30,205 bases of DNA from RFXV01 sp038150465 (lineage in GTDB: Bacteria > Bacteroidota > Bacteroidia > Flavobacteriales > Schleiferiaceae), in the NCBI GenBank assembly GCA_038150465.1, contig JAYOTP010000027.1, forward strand, positions 1-30,205, read 5' to 3'. Positions within the stretch are counted from its first letter, which is position 1. Every line of letters begins with the position of its first letter. The translations under genes were made by a program, and so were the position numbers. Below, piece after piece: positions 7,874 through 16,138 of the stretch. The notes beneath the pieces were generated by a model. That model was not told the DNA's origin. It saw nothing but the letters and a program-made list of their open reading frames with translations, and made no database searches.

Positions 7874-9384
7874 TCCAGGCGGTCACAGCTCGGAACCGAA
7901 GCGCTCTGCTCGCACTGGGCCTGCTCCTCTTCTCAGGCCTGTCCGCACAAGAAAAGGCCGACCGCATCCGGATCCGGCAAGCCGATGAAGGCTATTACAA
8001 AAAGGGAGGTGAACGGATCAACCGATTGATCGGATCGGTCATCTTTGAGCATGAGGGAGCGCTCCTTCACTGCGATTCTGCCTGGCTTTATGCCGATCAG
8101 AATCTACTGGAGGCCTTTGAGAACGTCCACGTGATCCAGGACGACACCATTCACCTGTATTCCGATTATCTGCGCTACAATGGCAACACCCGGCTGGCCG
8201 AGGCCGACCGAAATGTGACCCTGCGCGATCCGAGCATGACCCTGACCACGGATCATCTCGACTTCGATCGAAATACCCAGACAGCGGACTACCGTACAGG
8301 CGGGGTCATTGTGGACGAAGAAAACACCCTGCGCAGTCTGAAAGGCATTTACTTCAGCCGAAGCCGGACCTTTCACTTCAGTACGGATGTGGAACTGACC
8401 AATCAGCGCTACGAGATGTTCTCGGACACCCTCCGGTACCACTCCTCCACTAAGGTGGCCAGATTCCTCGGGCCTTCGCGCATCCTATCGGACAGCAGTC
8501 GGATCTACTGCGAGAACGGCTTCTACGATACCCGATCGGACATTGCTCAGTTCAAACAGAATGCAGAACTCTGGGACGGCCCTCAGCGCCTCAAAGGAGA
8601 CAGCCTTTTTTACGACCGCAATCAGGGCCTGGGAAAGGCCTTTGGTCAGGTCTCCCTGCTCGATACGGTGGAGAATTCACTGATCACCGGGCAGCGGGGC
8701 GATTACCAGGAATTCCCTGAGATGGCAGCCGTGGGCGGAGAACCCTTGTACAGCTTGTTCGAATCCGGAGACAGCCTGCACATCCATGGAGACAGCATTT
8801 TCTATCTGGGTGACAGTCTGGGCCACGGCTTGTTGAAGATCTTCCACCGGGTGCGTATTTTCAGGGAAGACATGCAAGGAGTATGTGATTCACTGACCTA
8901 CAGCAGCATCGACTCCACCTTCCGGCTCTATGACGCCCCTGCCTTATGGTCCGGGAAAAGCCAAATGACCGGCGACACCATTCGGCTGGAGATGCGGCTT
9001 CAAAAAATGGACAGTCTGAAGATCGACGGCAATGCCTTTGTGCTTTCCAAAGACAGTTTGGAGCATTTCAATCAGGTGCGTGGCAAAAGGATGAAGGGCA
9101 ACTTCCATGACGGTGAATTGAGGAATATGAACAGCTACGGAAACGGTCAAACGGTCTATTACGCACAGGAAGACGACGGAGACTACATCGGCGTGAACCG
9201 GACCGACTGCAGCAACATCAAGATGCACTTCCGGGACCGGGAGATCGATCGGGTGACCTTTCTGGTCAAACCCGTTTCCAATCTGTACCCGATGAGCAAG
9301 GTGCCCGAAGGAGAATTGGAACTCAAAGGATTTCAAAACCGATTCAATGAACGCCCGCTGGACAAGGCTTCTGTTTTTGACTGA
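7870..9384 (+). CDS. OstA/LptA-like periplasmic protein
   Basis: This 504-residue exported protein belongs to the OstA-like family of Bacteroidota, related to LptA and the N-terminal domain of LptD, which carry lipopolysaccharide across the periplasm. It has a signal peptide (hydrophobic stretch LLALGLLLFSGLSA, cleavage before QEK near residue 27), then many repeating beta-strands. Phrases such as GDSLFYDRNQGLGKAFG and CDSAWLYADQNLLEAF are typical of beta-jellyroll OstA repeats. A classical LptA is only about 180 residues, so this is an expanded form, common in this phylum. The only usable start is TTG at 7870, which overlaps the purA stop. The next gene begins inside its 3' end (38-nt overlap). 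It lacks the C-terminal barrel of LptD. Confidence 0.82.
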   Translation: MIQAVTARNRSALLALGLLLFSGLSAQEKADRIRIRQADEGYYKKGGERINRLIGSVIFEHEGALLHCDSAWLYADQNLLEAFENVHVIQDDTIHLYSDYLRYNGNTRLAEADRNVTLRDPSMTLTTDHLDFDRNTQTADYRTGGVIVDEENTLRSLKGIYFSRSRTFHFSTDVELTNQRYEMFSDTLRYHSSTKVARFLGPSRILSDSSRIYCENGFYDTRSDIAQFKQNAELWDGPQRLKGDSLFYDRNQGLGKAFGQVSLLDTVENSLITGQRGDYQEFPEMAAVGGEPLYSLFESGDSLHIHGDSIFYLGDSLGHGLLKIFHRVRIFREDMQGVCDSLTYSSIDSTFRLYDAPALWSGKSQMTGDTIRLEMRLQKMDSLKIDGNAFVLSKDSLEHFNQVRGKRMKGNFHDGELRNMNSYGNGQTVYYAQEDDGDYIGVNRTDCSNIKMHFRDREIDRVTFLVKPVSNLYPMSKVPEGELELKGFQNRFNERPLDKASVFD

Positions 9385-10219
9385 ATGTCTGCTCGGTACG
9401 GTTCTCTTTGCCCAAAGAGAATGGACCCCATTGCAGAGCTATTCCGACTGGATGCACGTGCAGCGTCAGGCGAAAACGAATGGGCTGCCCGTTTTGGTCT
9501 TCTTCTGTGGTCCGGAGGGCAAGTTGTGTGAGGAGTCAAAGAAACAGCTGGAGGAAGAGGCCATCCTCAACTACACGGAGGCCCGATTCATTCGAACCAA
9601 GGCATTTCTGGAAGACGGACCCGGCGGCTCCCTGGCCGATCATTGGGCCATTGATTTTGTTCCAGCGCTCCTGATCCTGGACGACAAAGGACGTGCGGTC
9701 GGTCGGTGGATGGGGCGATCAAGCTCCGCGGAACTGCTGGCATTCATCAAAGAAAGCAGGAAGCGCGCCACCCAGTACGACGGCCTGATGGAGGGATGGA
9801 AGAACGACAGCTTGAGTACTTATGGACTGTGCAGCTGTGCGGCGCTCTTCGATCTATCCAAACAGTACACAGCGGCCAAGCAGGCCGGAGATGAATGCAT
9901 CCGCCGCATCTCTCCAGCCCTGTATCTCGATCCGGCCTTTCGCCCCTTCATCATGGAGTTTGGGTGGGACCTCCGACTGCCCGTTCTGCCTTATCTGATC
10001 GCAGAGCGTGAACGGGTGGAACAAGATGATAGCGGCTTTCCACTGATGGAGTATTACACACAAGCCTACCGCTCGAATCTCGAAGAGGTCATCTACCGCA
10101 GAGACAGTCTGGGATTTGATTTTTTGATGCGCCACCTCTGGCCTCAGATCAAAGGGCAGGCAGATGTTCCCGATTCCGTTCAGGCCGAGGCACTATTTCA
10201 CAACTATTCCAAGGACTGA
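9347..10219 (+). CDS. exported thioredoxin-fold protein
   Basis: This is a 290-residue protein with a signal peptide (hydrophobic core LLFLTECLLGTVLFA, cleavage near residue 23) and a thioredoxin-like domain at about 30-140. After the first strand (PVLVFF) there is C-GPEGKL-C (Cys54, Cys61), where a thioredoxin would have CxxC. The spacing is six residues, so a normal redox pair is doubtful. The cis-proline region DFVPALLILD and a GRWMG turn follow as in DUF255/thioredoxin_7 proteins. The C-terminal half is helical with no recognised domain. The ATG at 9347 lies inside the end of the OstA-like gene and gives an intact signal peptide, and the stop overlaps the next ATG (TGATG), so translational coupling is likely. 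Function is unknown: a periplasmic folding or redox protein is possible. Confidence 0.72.
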   Translation: MNARWTRLLFLTECLLGTVLFAQREWTPLQSYSDWMHVQRQAKTNGLPVLVFFCGPEGKLCEESKKQLEEEAILNYTEARFIRTKAFLEDGPGGSLADHWAIDFVPALLILDDKGRAVGRWMGRSSSAELLAFIKESRKRATQYDGLMEGWKNDSLSTYGLCSCAALFDLSKQYTAAKQAGDECIRRISPALYLDPAFRPFIMEFGWDLRLPVLPYLIAERERVEQDDSGFPLMEYYTQAYRSNLEEVIYRRDSLGFDFLMRHLWPQIKGQADVPDSVQAEALFHNYSKD

Positions 10220-11184
10220 TGGGACGATCTACAGCATGGCCATGGCTTTTGGTTTCGGCGCTTCTGCTCAGCCAATGCGGCCTCCAGGAGTCAGATCCAA
10301 AGGTCGGATCTAAAAAGTCTGAGGTGGAACTGATCGTTCTGGGCACCACGCAGGATGCCGGTTCGCCACAGATCGGTTGCGCGCGCTCCTGCTGCGCGCA
10401 GCTCAGCCCGGAGGAAGCCGCCAGGCGAATGGTCGTGTCCCTTGGGCTGATCGACAGAAGTCAGGGCAGGAAGTACATGATTGAAGCCACGCCCGATCTG
10501 CCGGCCCAACTCGATGCCTTGAACAAGTTGGATGAAAACAAGGGCGGGAAGCTTTTGGACGGACTGTTTCTGACCCATGCACACATCGGTCACTACAGCG
10601 GATTGATGTACCTCGGAAAAGAGGCTATGGATGCGCAGCAGATGCCCGTTCATGTGATGCCCCGTATGGCTTCATTCCTCTCCTCCAACGGACCCTGGGA
10701 GCAATTGGTCGAACGCGGCAATATTCGGCTGGAGGAACTCGAAGAAGGACAATGGAAAGAACTCTCTGAGCTCTTGTCCATTCGATCGTTTCGCGTGCCA
10801 CACCGGGACGAATACTCCGAGACGGTCGGATTCGAGATATCCGGCCCGCACAAGAAAGTGCTTTTCATTCCGGACATCGATAAATGGGAGAAGTGGTCAA
10901 AAGACATCGCCCAGGAGATAAAAGCCGTGGACCTGGCCTTTGTGGACGCGACCTTCTTCAGCGGTGCCGAACTGCCCAACCGGGACATGTCTGAGATCCC
11001 CCACCCTTCGGTGCGCGAGAGCATGGACCGCTTATCGGTCTTGTCCGAGGAAGACAGACGCAAAGTGCACTTCATCCACTTCAACCACACCAATCCGCTG
11101 CTCAAGGCAGGTAGTCCGGAAATGGAGATCGTGCAGGAGATGGGATTTCAGGTCGCACAAAACGGATCGGTCCATCCGATCTGA
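10219..11184 (+). CDS. PqqB-like metallo-beta-lactamase-fold lipoprotein
   Basis: This 321-residue protein belongs to the metallo-beta-lactamase superfamily, on the PqqB-like branch. Features seen are VLGTTQDAGSPQIGC near the N terminus, the metal motif THAHIGHYSG, an FIPDIDKW segment, VDATFFSG, and a final FIHFNHTNP. The metal motif reads HAHIGH and lacks the Asp of the classical HxHxDH. From memory this is usual in this branch. The N terminus is a lipoprotein signal: hydrophobic residues then LLSQC with Cys20 as the lipidation site. It is thus predicted to be membrane-anchored, unlike cytoplasmic PqqB. No other pqq gene is nearby, so PQQ synthesis is not supported and the substrate is unknown. 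It is the last gene of the plus operon and ends 14 nt from the convergent glycosyltransferase gene. Confidence 0.82.
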   Translation: MGRSTAWPWLLVSALLLSQCGLQESDPKVGSKKSEVELIVLGTTQDAGSPQIGCARSCCAQLSPEEAARRMVVSLGLIDRSQGRKYMIEATPDLPAQLDALNKLDENKGGKLLDGLFLTHAHIGHYSGLMYLGKEAMDAQQMPVHVMPRMASFLSSNGPWEQLVERGNIRLEELEEGQWKELSELLSIRSFRVPHRDEYSETVGFEISGPHKKVLFIPDIDKWEKWSKDIAQEIKAVDLAFVDATFFSGAELPNRDMSEIPHPSVRESMDRLSVLSEEDRRKVHFIHFNHTNPLLKAGSPEMEIVQEMGFQVAQNGSVHPI

Positions 11185-11198
11185 AGCAGCGGACTTTT

Positions 11199-12173
11199 TC
11201 AGAGGTCCATTCCGCGACCGCGGAAAAGATGGTGTAGGGCATTTCGGAGCAATCCCCATCCATAGCCAAAGAACATCGTCAGGCTGGTGACCAGGGCCAA
11301 AAGCGCCACGCGGATGTCGCTTGTGTTCCATAAAGAATGCAGAAGAACAAGGCCCAAGTAACCAAAGAACAGGGACGAATACAACGGAGCAAAGGCCAGT
11401 GAGATCAACGATATGAGCGCAAACAAGCTGAAGAGCAGTGGAAACAGATGGGTCAGCTTCAGCTGCCCCGGGTGCTTTTTGGACAGATCGATGCGCGCTG
11501 CTCCGAATCGGTACACCTGCCGAAAAAAGGCCTTCAAGTTCGTCCGCCGCTTGTGGTAGACTTCAGCTCCTGGTATGAAGGCCGAACGGAAACCCGCCGC
11601 CTGCAGCCGCAGGCTCAGATCGACATCCTCGCCGCACTTCAGCTTTTCATCATAGCCCTTGACTGAATCGAATGCACTTTTTCGAATGCCCATATTGAAC
11701 CCACGGGGCTGATAAGAGGTCGTGCTCTTCTTCCCGCCTCTGATGCCTCCCGTGGTGAGCAGGCTGGTCATGGAATAAGAGATCGACTTCTGGAGCAGGG
11801 TGAAATCTTCATCTGCCGCATCCGGACCGCCAAAGAGATCTGCTGGATCTTCAGCGAGAAAAGCATCCACGGCACGTAAGTAGCCCTGTGGGATCAAACA
11901 GTCCGAATCGAGAAAGATCAAATACTCGCCCTCCGCCTCTTTGGCCGCCAGGTTGCGGGCGTCGGAAACGGGAAGGAACTCCTCGTACAGAATGTGAAAG
12001 CGACCCTCGGAGCGATCGATCCATGGCTGTATCTGAGGCCGCAAAGTGTCTCCGGGCGTTCCGTCGGACAGGATCAGCTCAAAATCGCTATAGTCGAGCT
12101 TTGAAAGGCTTTCCAGAAATTCCGTGACTTCTTCGGGCCGACCAAAAGTCGGTGCAATGAGGCTGTACTTCAA
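11199..12173 (-). CDS. family 2 glycosyltransferase, membrane-anchored
   Basis: This is a 324-residue inverting GT-A glycosyltransferase. It has the N-terminal nucleotide-sugar fold (YSLIAPTFGRPEEV, then LSDGTP), a DxD-type metal site in FLDSDCLIP, and the later ECGEDVDLSLR-like segment KCGEDVDLSLRL that holds the catalytic acid region. Two or three hydrophobic segments at about 235-305 anchor it to the membrane. I chose TTG at 12173 because it gives MKYSLIAPTF, the normal beginning of such enzymes, and lies 7 nt after the upstream gene's stop. A GTG at 12206 would add 11 residues overlapping that gene. The sugar and acceptor cannot be assigned. It is cotranscribed with a second GT2 gene, so both probably act on an undecaprenyl- or lipid-linked glycan. 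Confidence 0.85.
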   Translation of the reverse strand: MKYSLIAPTFGRPEEVTEFLESLSKLDYSDFELILSDGTPGDTLRPQIQPWIDRSEGRFHILYEEFLPVSDARNLAAKEAEGEYLIFLDSDCLIPQGYLRAVDAFLAEDPADLFGGPDAADEDFTLLQKSISYSMTSLLTTGGIRGGKKSTTSYQPRGFNMGIRKSAFDSVKGYDEKLKCGEDVDLSLRLQAAGFRSAFIPGAEVYHKRRTNLKAFFRQVYRFGAARIDLSKKHPGQLKLTHLFPLLFSLFALISLISLAFAPLYSSLFFGYLGLVLLHSLWNTSDIRVALLALVTSLTMFFGYGWGLLRNALHHLFRGRGMDL

Positions 12174-12180
12174 AGCAGAC

Positions 12181-13140
12181 TCACTTATCGAGATTGAGGG
12201 TCTCACCCACGGTGTAGCTCATCTTTTTGGAAGAATTCCGAACGACGAGCTCAGCCATGAAGCCTGTAAGGAACAGCATCGAACCCAAGATCATACAGGT
12301 AAGGGCGATGTAGAACCAAGGGCTGTCTGTCACCAGGATCGTCTTGAGTCCCATTTTCAGCCGCACGATCTTGGAGGCACCGATATAGAGCGCAGAAAAG
12401 AAACCGAGTGCGAAGACCAATACCCCATACAATCCAAAGAAGTGCATGGGTCGTCGGGAAAAACGCCCAACGAAGGAAAGCGTCATCAGGTCCAGAAAGC
12501 CGTTGATGAATCGCTCCCAGCCGAATTTGGTCGTTCCGTACTTGCGCGCCTGGTGCTGAACCACCTTCTCCCCGATCTTGCCGTATCCCGCCGTTTTGGC
12601 CAGGATCGGAATGTAGCGGTGCATTTCACCCTGTACATCGATCTGGTGCACCACTTCACCCTTGTAGGCCTTCAGACCGCAGTTGAAGTCGTGCAGATAG
12701 ATGCCCGATGATCTTCGAGCGGCCCAGTTGAACAGCTTGGTGGGCAGGGTCTTGGTGATCGGGTCGTAGCGTTTTCTCTTCCAGCCAGAAACCAGATCGT
12801 AGCCTTCCTTCTGGATCATGTCCATCAGTCCGGGGATCTCATCCGGGCTGTCCTGCAGGTCGGCATCCATGGTGATGACCACATCCCCGCTGACCTGTTT
12901 GAAGCCCACATTCAATGCGGCCGACTTTCCATGGTTTCGACGAAAACGGATGCCCTTGGTCTGAGGGTCTTTGTCCGCCAGTTCCTGGATCACATCCCAG
13001 GAAGCATCCGTCGATCCGTCGTCGATGAACAGGATCTCGCGCTCGATGCCGTGTTCCTTGGTGACACGGTCGATCCATTCATGCAATTCCCTCAGCGATT
13101 CTTCCTCGTTCAGGAGCGGGATGACCAGAGAGAGCTGCAT
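12181..13140 (-). CDS. family 2 glycosyltransferase, DPM1/ArnC-like, with two membrane segments
   Basis: This is a 319-residue GT2 enzyme of the polyprenyl-phosphate glycosyltransferase type. Seen: SLVIPLLNEEES at the start, LFIDDGSTDAS, RRNHGKSAALNVGF, the DxD in TMDADLQDSP, and two long hydrophobic segments at about 235-258 and 273-298 followed by a short tail. This layout is that of ArnC/GtrB-like enzymes, which move a sugar from UDP or GDP to undecaprenyl phosphate on the cytoplasmic face. The exact sugar is unknown. It starts directly next to the stop of the DUF4199-like gene (0 nt between) and is followed 7 nt later by the second GT2 gene, so all three form one operon. Confidence 0.9.
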   Translation of the reverse strand: MQLSLVIPLLNEEESLRELHEWIDRVTKEHGIEREILFIDDGSTDASWDVIQELADKDPQTKGIRFRRNHGKSAALNVGFKQVSGDVVITMDADLQDSPDEIPGLMDMIQKEGYDLVSGWKRKRYDPITKTLPTKLFNWAARRSSGIYLHDFNCGLKAYKGEVVHQIDVQGEMHRYIPILAKTAGYGKIGEKVVQHQARKYGTTKFGWERFINGFLDLMTLSFVGRFSRRPMHFFGLYGVLVFALGFFSALYIGASKIVRLKMGLKTILVTDSPWFYIALTCMILGSMLFLTGFMAELVVRNSSKKMSYTVGETLNLDK

Positions 13141-13680
13141 TTAAGCTTGGGCGTCTTCGTTGGTAGCCATGAAGGGTGGACGCTTCTTGCTCGTGGCCAA
13201 GGCCATCAGAGCGGCAAAGAAGGCAGACGAGAGGATGCCCCCAAAGAGGATCCAGATCACCATCCAACCGGGACTGACAAATTTTTCCGTCATGCCCAAT
13301 GCCATCTCCACTTCCGCATCCGACATGTTCGGGTTTTGTTCCATCATCTGTTCGTAGCTATTGTCCAGGATCACTTCCACATAGCCGGGTTCCAGCACAT
13401 AGATCAGGAGCATGACCCAGACAAGAGAGAACAGCGTGCTGATCACACCTGCGCCTAGCATGGTCTTGAATCCCTCGCCGTAGCTCAGATAACCGCCCTG
13501 TCTCTTTTTCTGGTCCCGGGCGGCCAAGATGAAAAGAACGATCATGATGGCTATGGCCAGGACCGATTGCACAGGATTGTTCTCCCCTACTGTGGACATA
13601 CCGGTTACATAGAAAAGGACCCCGGACAAAATGGAGAATGCACCGAGGATCAAACCGTAGCGCTTGGCTTCATTGCTCAT
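13141..13680 (-). CDS. DUF4199-like integral membrane protein
   Basis: This 179-residue protein has four predicted membrane helices (about 8-27, 35-55, 72-95 and 147-172). A conserved-looking segment, LSYGEGFKTMLGAGVIS, lies before the third helix, and an acidic soluble loop (about 97-140) lies before the fourth. The pattern matches the DUF4199 family, common in Bacteroidota and commonly found upstream of a GT2 gene as here. No function is known. The ATG at 13680 gives MSNEAKRYG, the usual start; a longer reading with 16 more residues runs through the promoter and is rejected. A good promoter lies just upstream, and the next gene begins immediately at the stop. Confidence 0.82.
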   Translation of the reverse strand: MSNEAKRYGLILGAFSILSGVLFYVTGMSTVGENNPVQSVLAIAIMIVLFILAARDQKKRQGGYLSYGEGFKTMLGAGVISTLFSLVWVMLLIYVLEPGYVEVILDNSYEQMMEQNPNMSDAEVEMALGMTEKFVSPGWMVIWILFGGILSSAFFAALMALATSKKRPPFMATNEDAQA

Positions 13681-13697
13681 TTGATAAAAATTTTGGT

Positions 13698-13729
13698 CTA
13701 AGATAGTCTTGCAACGACTAGCGCTCAAA
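13698..13729 (-). promoter_or_regulatory. promoter of the DUF4199/glycosyltransferase operon
   Basis: On the minus strand TTTG (13729-13726) is followed after 20 nt by TATCTTAG (13705-13698), one mismatch from the Bacteroidota consensus TAnnTTTG. The element ends 18 nt before the chosen ATG at 13680. Its spacing is right for a primary sigma-factor promoter of this phylum. Confidence 0.6.
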
Positions 13730-13744
13730 CCTGTGGGAATGCCC

Positions 13745-13752
13745 TATATTCG
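13745..13752 (+). promoter_or_regulatory. -7 promoter element of the SRP RNA
   Basis: TATATTCG matches TAnnTTTG except for one base and lies about 5-6 nt before the expected 5' end of the SRP RNA. No clear TTTG is found at -33. The element is back to back with the promoter of the DUF4199 operon. Confidence 0.5.
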
Positions 13753-13756
13753 CGGC

Positions 13757-13858
13757 CGGGCAGGTACCATACAACCAGCTCCTGGTGAACTCCCCCAGGT
13801 CAGGAATGAAGCAAGGGTAGCCGGTTGTAGCGGTGTGATATGACTACCTGCCTTTTTT
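13757..13858 (+). ncRNA. ffs: signal recognition particle RNA (4.5S type)
   Basis: This is the small bacterial SRP RNA that binds Ffh and targets nascent membrane proteins. The apical domain IV is recognisable: CCAGGTCAGG at 13795-13804, a tetraloop region, then GAAGCA around 13808-13813. The ends pair as GGCAGGTA (13759-13766) with TACCTGCC (13845-13852), followed by six T (13853-13858) that probably act as terminator. The length of about 100 nt is the compact form without an Alu domain. The exact 5' end is inferred from the -7 element. Confidence 0.95.
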
Positions 13859-13924
13859 AAATGAAAAGATGAGTTCTTCCAGCCGTTCCTATTCCCCCTG
13901 AGAACAGCTGCTAAAGAGAAGTTT

Positions 13925-14359
13925 ATGTCAGATATGCAGAAGGACATGCGCGTCCTGGAGGGGAAATCCGTGATCATTGCCGAAGACGACGAGGTGATCC
14001 AGCAGCAACTGGAGATCCTGATGAGCAGAATGGGTGCCACCGTGCGCACCGCAGTTCACTCTTCCGAGCTGGATGAAATGTTCAAGGAAGAGGAGCCGTA
14101 TTCGCTTCTTTTGCTCGATCTGCATCTTCCGCCCTATAATATGCTGGAATGGGTTCGGAATTTCCGGCTGGAGGAAAAGCAAATGCCCATACTGGGTTTG
14201 AGCGCGACCGACCCTGGAGGCCGGGCCATGAATGCGGGCATACAACGGGTGCTGAAAAAGCCATTGGATGTCCAGGAGATCAAAAGGAGCATCTATTTCT
14301 TCGCCCGCGATCATCGGAGCGATACAGAGGCAGAACGCAAGTCCAAAGTATCCCTCTGA
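13925..14359 (+). CDS. receiver-only response regulator
   Basis: This is a 144-residue single-domain response regulator. The acidic residues are in IIAEDDEV (about 21-23), the phosphoacceptor Asp in LLLLDLHLPP (about 66), a switch Ser/Thr in GLSATD, and the conserved Lys in VLKKPL. The last 20 residues are charged and probably disordered, with no output domain. The ATG at 13925 is used; Met4 and Met8 are alternatives. It lies behind the SRP RNA, but the RNA's T run should separate transcription. Its last 49 nt overlap the 3' end of comEC on the opposite strand. The partner kinase and output are unknown. Confidence 0.85.
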   Translation: MSDMQKDMRVLEGKSVIIAEDDEVIQQQLEILMSRMGATVRTAVHSSELDEMFKEEEPYSLLLLDLHLPPYNMLEWVRNFRLEEKQMPILGLSATDPGGRAMNAGIQRVLKKPLDVQEIKRSIYFFARDHRSDTEAERKSKVSL

Positions 14360-16104
14360 TCCCTGTCGATCAGCAGCGGCACACCGTTCAATCGGGTCAA
14401 TCTCCACCTGCTGTTCACCGATCCCCATTCGTTGTCGGGATCGATCAGCACAAAGCGATGGCCCACAGCCAGCAGTTCCTCCACTCGAAAATCCGCGGAA
14501 TAGCCAAAGGGTACGATCCTTTTCCATCGGTCATCCTTGAACGGACGCGCCCCGAAGACCGTCATCTTCGATCCGCTGCGCTGACTGATCAGTAGTTCTG
14601 CGTCCAGGGCATGGGCCGTTGTGCGCATTTGCTTCTGATCGCGAATGTGAAGGCCCGCAGCGAGGATCGCAAAGGCCAAAAGCAAAGTGACGGGCGGCCT
14701 CAGTATGCGCAACCAATGGAGAGTAAGCAGGATCCAAAGCAGCATAAATGCCAGCTGTACCTCCAAGGCCAATAATGGGATCTCCAGAACGGAGTGTGGC
14801 CATGATGCGATCATTTCCGCTGTACCCATCAGGAAATATGTCCCTTTTGCGAGTGCCCAGGCCGTCGGACCCTGCCAAAGACCGACAGTGCTCAGTGCCC
14901 AATGAAGAAAGCCCAAAGGCATCAAAAGACTGACCACGGGCAGAAGGCAGAGATTGGCGATCAGCGAATACAGCGGAACAGACCGAAAGACCAAAAGGAG
15001 AATGGGCAATACGAACCACTGAGCGATGCCGCTCACCATCAAGGCCGAACGGATCTTTTCGAGCAGCGGCAGCCGCCCTGATGCTGAACTGTTTCCCAAA
15101 CTCAAAATGCCCAATACGGCCAAGGCACTCATTTGAAATCCCATGTCGAGCAACCAGTCCGGGCGCCAGAAGAGCATGCCCATCAAAAGATGAAGGGTGA
15201 CAAGCAAACCCCTTGCGCTGTTGCCCGAGAGGATCCAGGCGCTCATCATCACCGCAGCACGGATCACTGAGACCGATGCTCCGGTGCAGACTACAAAGGC
15301 CCAGATGACCATGAGCAAAACCAAACGTTTGGGCCAAACGGGCAGGGAGAATGGCGCCAGACAAAATGCCATGAAGCCATAGACCAGTCCGACATGCAAG
15401 CCACTTACGGCCAGAATATGGACGATCCCCGCCTTTTTGAAATCCTCTTTGACAGATGCCGAAAGTGCCGAACGACGGCCCAGAAGAAGGGCGGGCAGTA
15501 TCTGCCCCACTTTTGGATCGTCCAGGGCCCGAGCCAAACTGCCGAGCAAATGCCAACGGTAGCCCAGGATCTTTGAACGAACGGATCGGATCTCGCCAAG
15601 TGGGATCAGATCTCCCCCATCCACATAAGCCACATACTGAATGCCTTTTCCTTCCAGAAAGCGTCCATAGTTGAATGTTCCCGGATGGACCGAATAGGGC
15701 AATGGCCGCAACTGCAGACCGGCCAGCGCATAGAAACGCCTCGGATCCACAGAGTCTGCCACCGATCCATTCAGGTAGAGCAATATTCGACCGGTCTGGC
15801 CTTCCTCCGTCCAGCAGCTGACCACGCATCTGGATCCGCGATCGGGCCAGTCTTCTGCAAGTTCCTGCAGCTGGAGGAGCGCTACTTCTGCGCGCGGCTC
15901 CAATCGATCTTTATCCGATGCCCCTCCTGTGGATCGAAAAAGACCAAGCCAGAGGAAGAGTGCAATGAGCAGCAGAACACGGACTTTTTTGAAGAAGAAC
16001 TGGAGCGCAGCAAGCAAAAGACCTATCCATAAGAAAAGATCGATCGGAACGGATACGGGAAGCAGATGGAAGCCGATGAGATAGGCGGCCAGCGGCCCCC
16101 ACAT
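14311..16104 (-). CDS. comEC: ComEC/Rec2-family DNA-uptake channel protein
   Basis: ComEC forms the inner-membrane pore that admits single-stranded DNA in natural transformation. The 597-residue protein has an N-terminal pair of membrane helices, a soluble DUF4131-type domain (about 90-200), and the Competence domain with the hallmark ILAVSGLHVGLVYGF followed by about ten membrane helices to about residue 500. The C-terminal 100 residues are soluble but carry no HxHxDH metal motif, so the beta-lactamase-like nuclease domain of the longer ComEC proteins is absent. ATG at 16104 was chosen; a TTG at 16125 would add seven residues. It is the last gene of the surE-lpxB-spoIID operon, 34 nt after its neighbour, and its stop lies inside the convergent response regulator. 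Whether the organism is transformable is not shown. Confidence 0.88.
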   Translation of the reverse strand: MWGPLAAYLIGFHLLPVSVPIDLFLWIGLLLAALQFFFKKVRVLLLIALFLWLGLFRSTGGASDKDRLEPRAEVALLQLQELAEDWPDRGSRCVVSCWTEEGQTGRILLYLNGSVADSVDPRRFYALAGLQLRPLPYSVHPGTFNYGRFLEGKGIQYVAYVDGGDLIPLGEIRSVRSKILGYRWHLLGSLARALDDPKVGQILPALLLGRRSALSASVKEDFKKAGIVHILAVSGLHVGLVYGFMAFCLAPFSLPVWPKRLVLLMVIWAFVVCTGASVSVIRAAVMMSAWILSGNSARGLLVTLHLLMGMLFWRPDWLLDMGFQMSALAVLGILSLGNSSASGRLPLLEKIRSALMVSGIAQWFVLPILLLVFRSVPLYSLIANLCLLPVVSLLMPLGFLHWALSTVGLWQGPTAWALAKGTYFLMGTAEMIASWPHSVLEIPLLALEVQLAFMLLWILLTLHWLRILRPPVTLLLAFAILAAGLHIRDQKQMRTTAHALDAELLISQRSGSKMTVFGARPFKDDRWKRIVPFGYSADFRVEELLAVGHRFVLIDPDNEWGSVNSRWRLTRLNGVPLLIDRDQRDTLDLRSASVSLR

Positions 16105-16138
16105 AGGACTTAAATACGCCTTCAAAACGCCTCAGCGA

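Noticed and set aside
11170..11230. Terminator between the PqqB-like gene and the convergent glycosyltransferase
   Set aside because: Only a GC-rich palindrome inside the glycosyltransferase end (around CCGCGACCGCGG) was found, with no T run.
14531..15829. 432-codon open frame on the minus strand
   Set aside because: It is a shifted frame inside comEC with composition full of Gly, Arg and Ser and no domain; the comEC frame shows clear membrane helices and family motifs.
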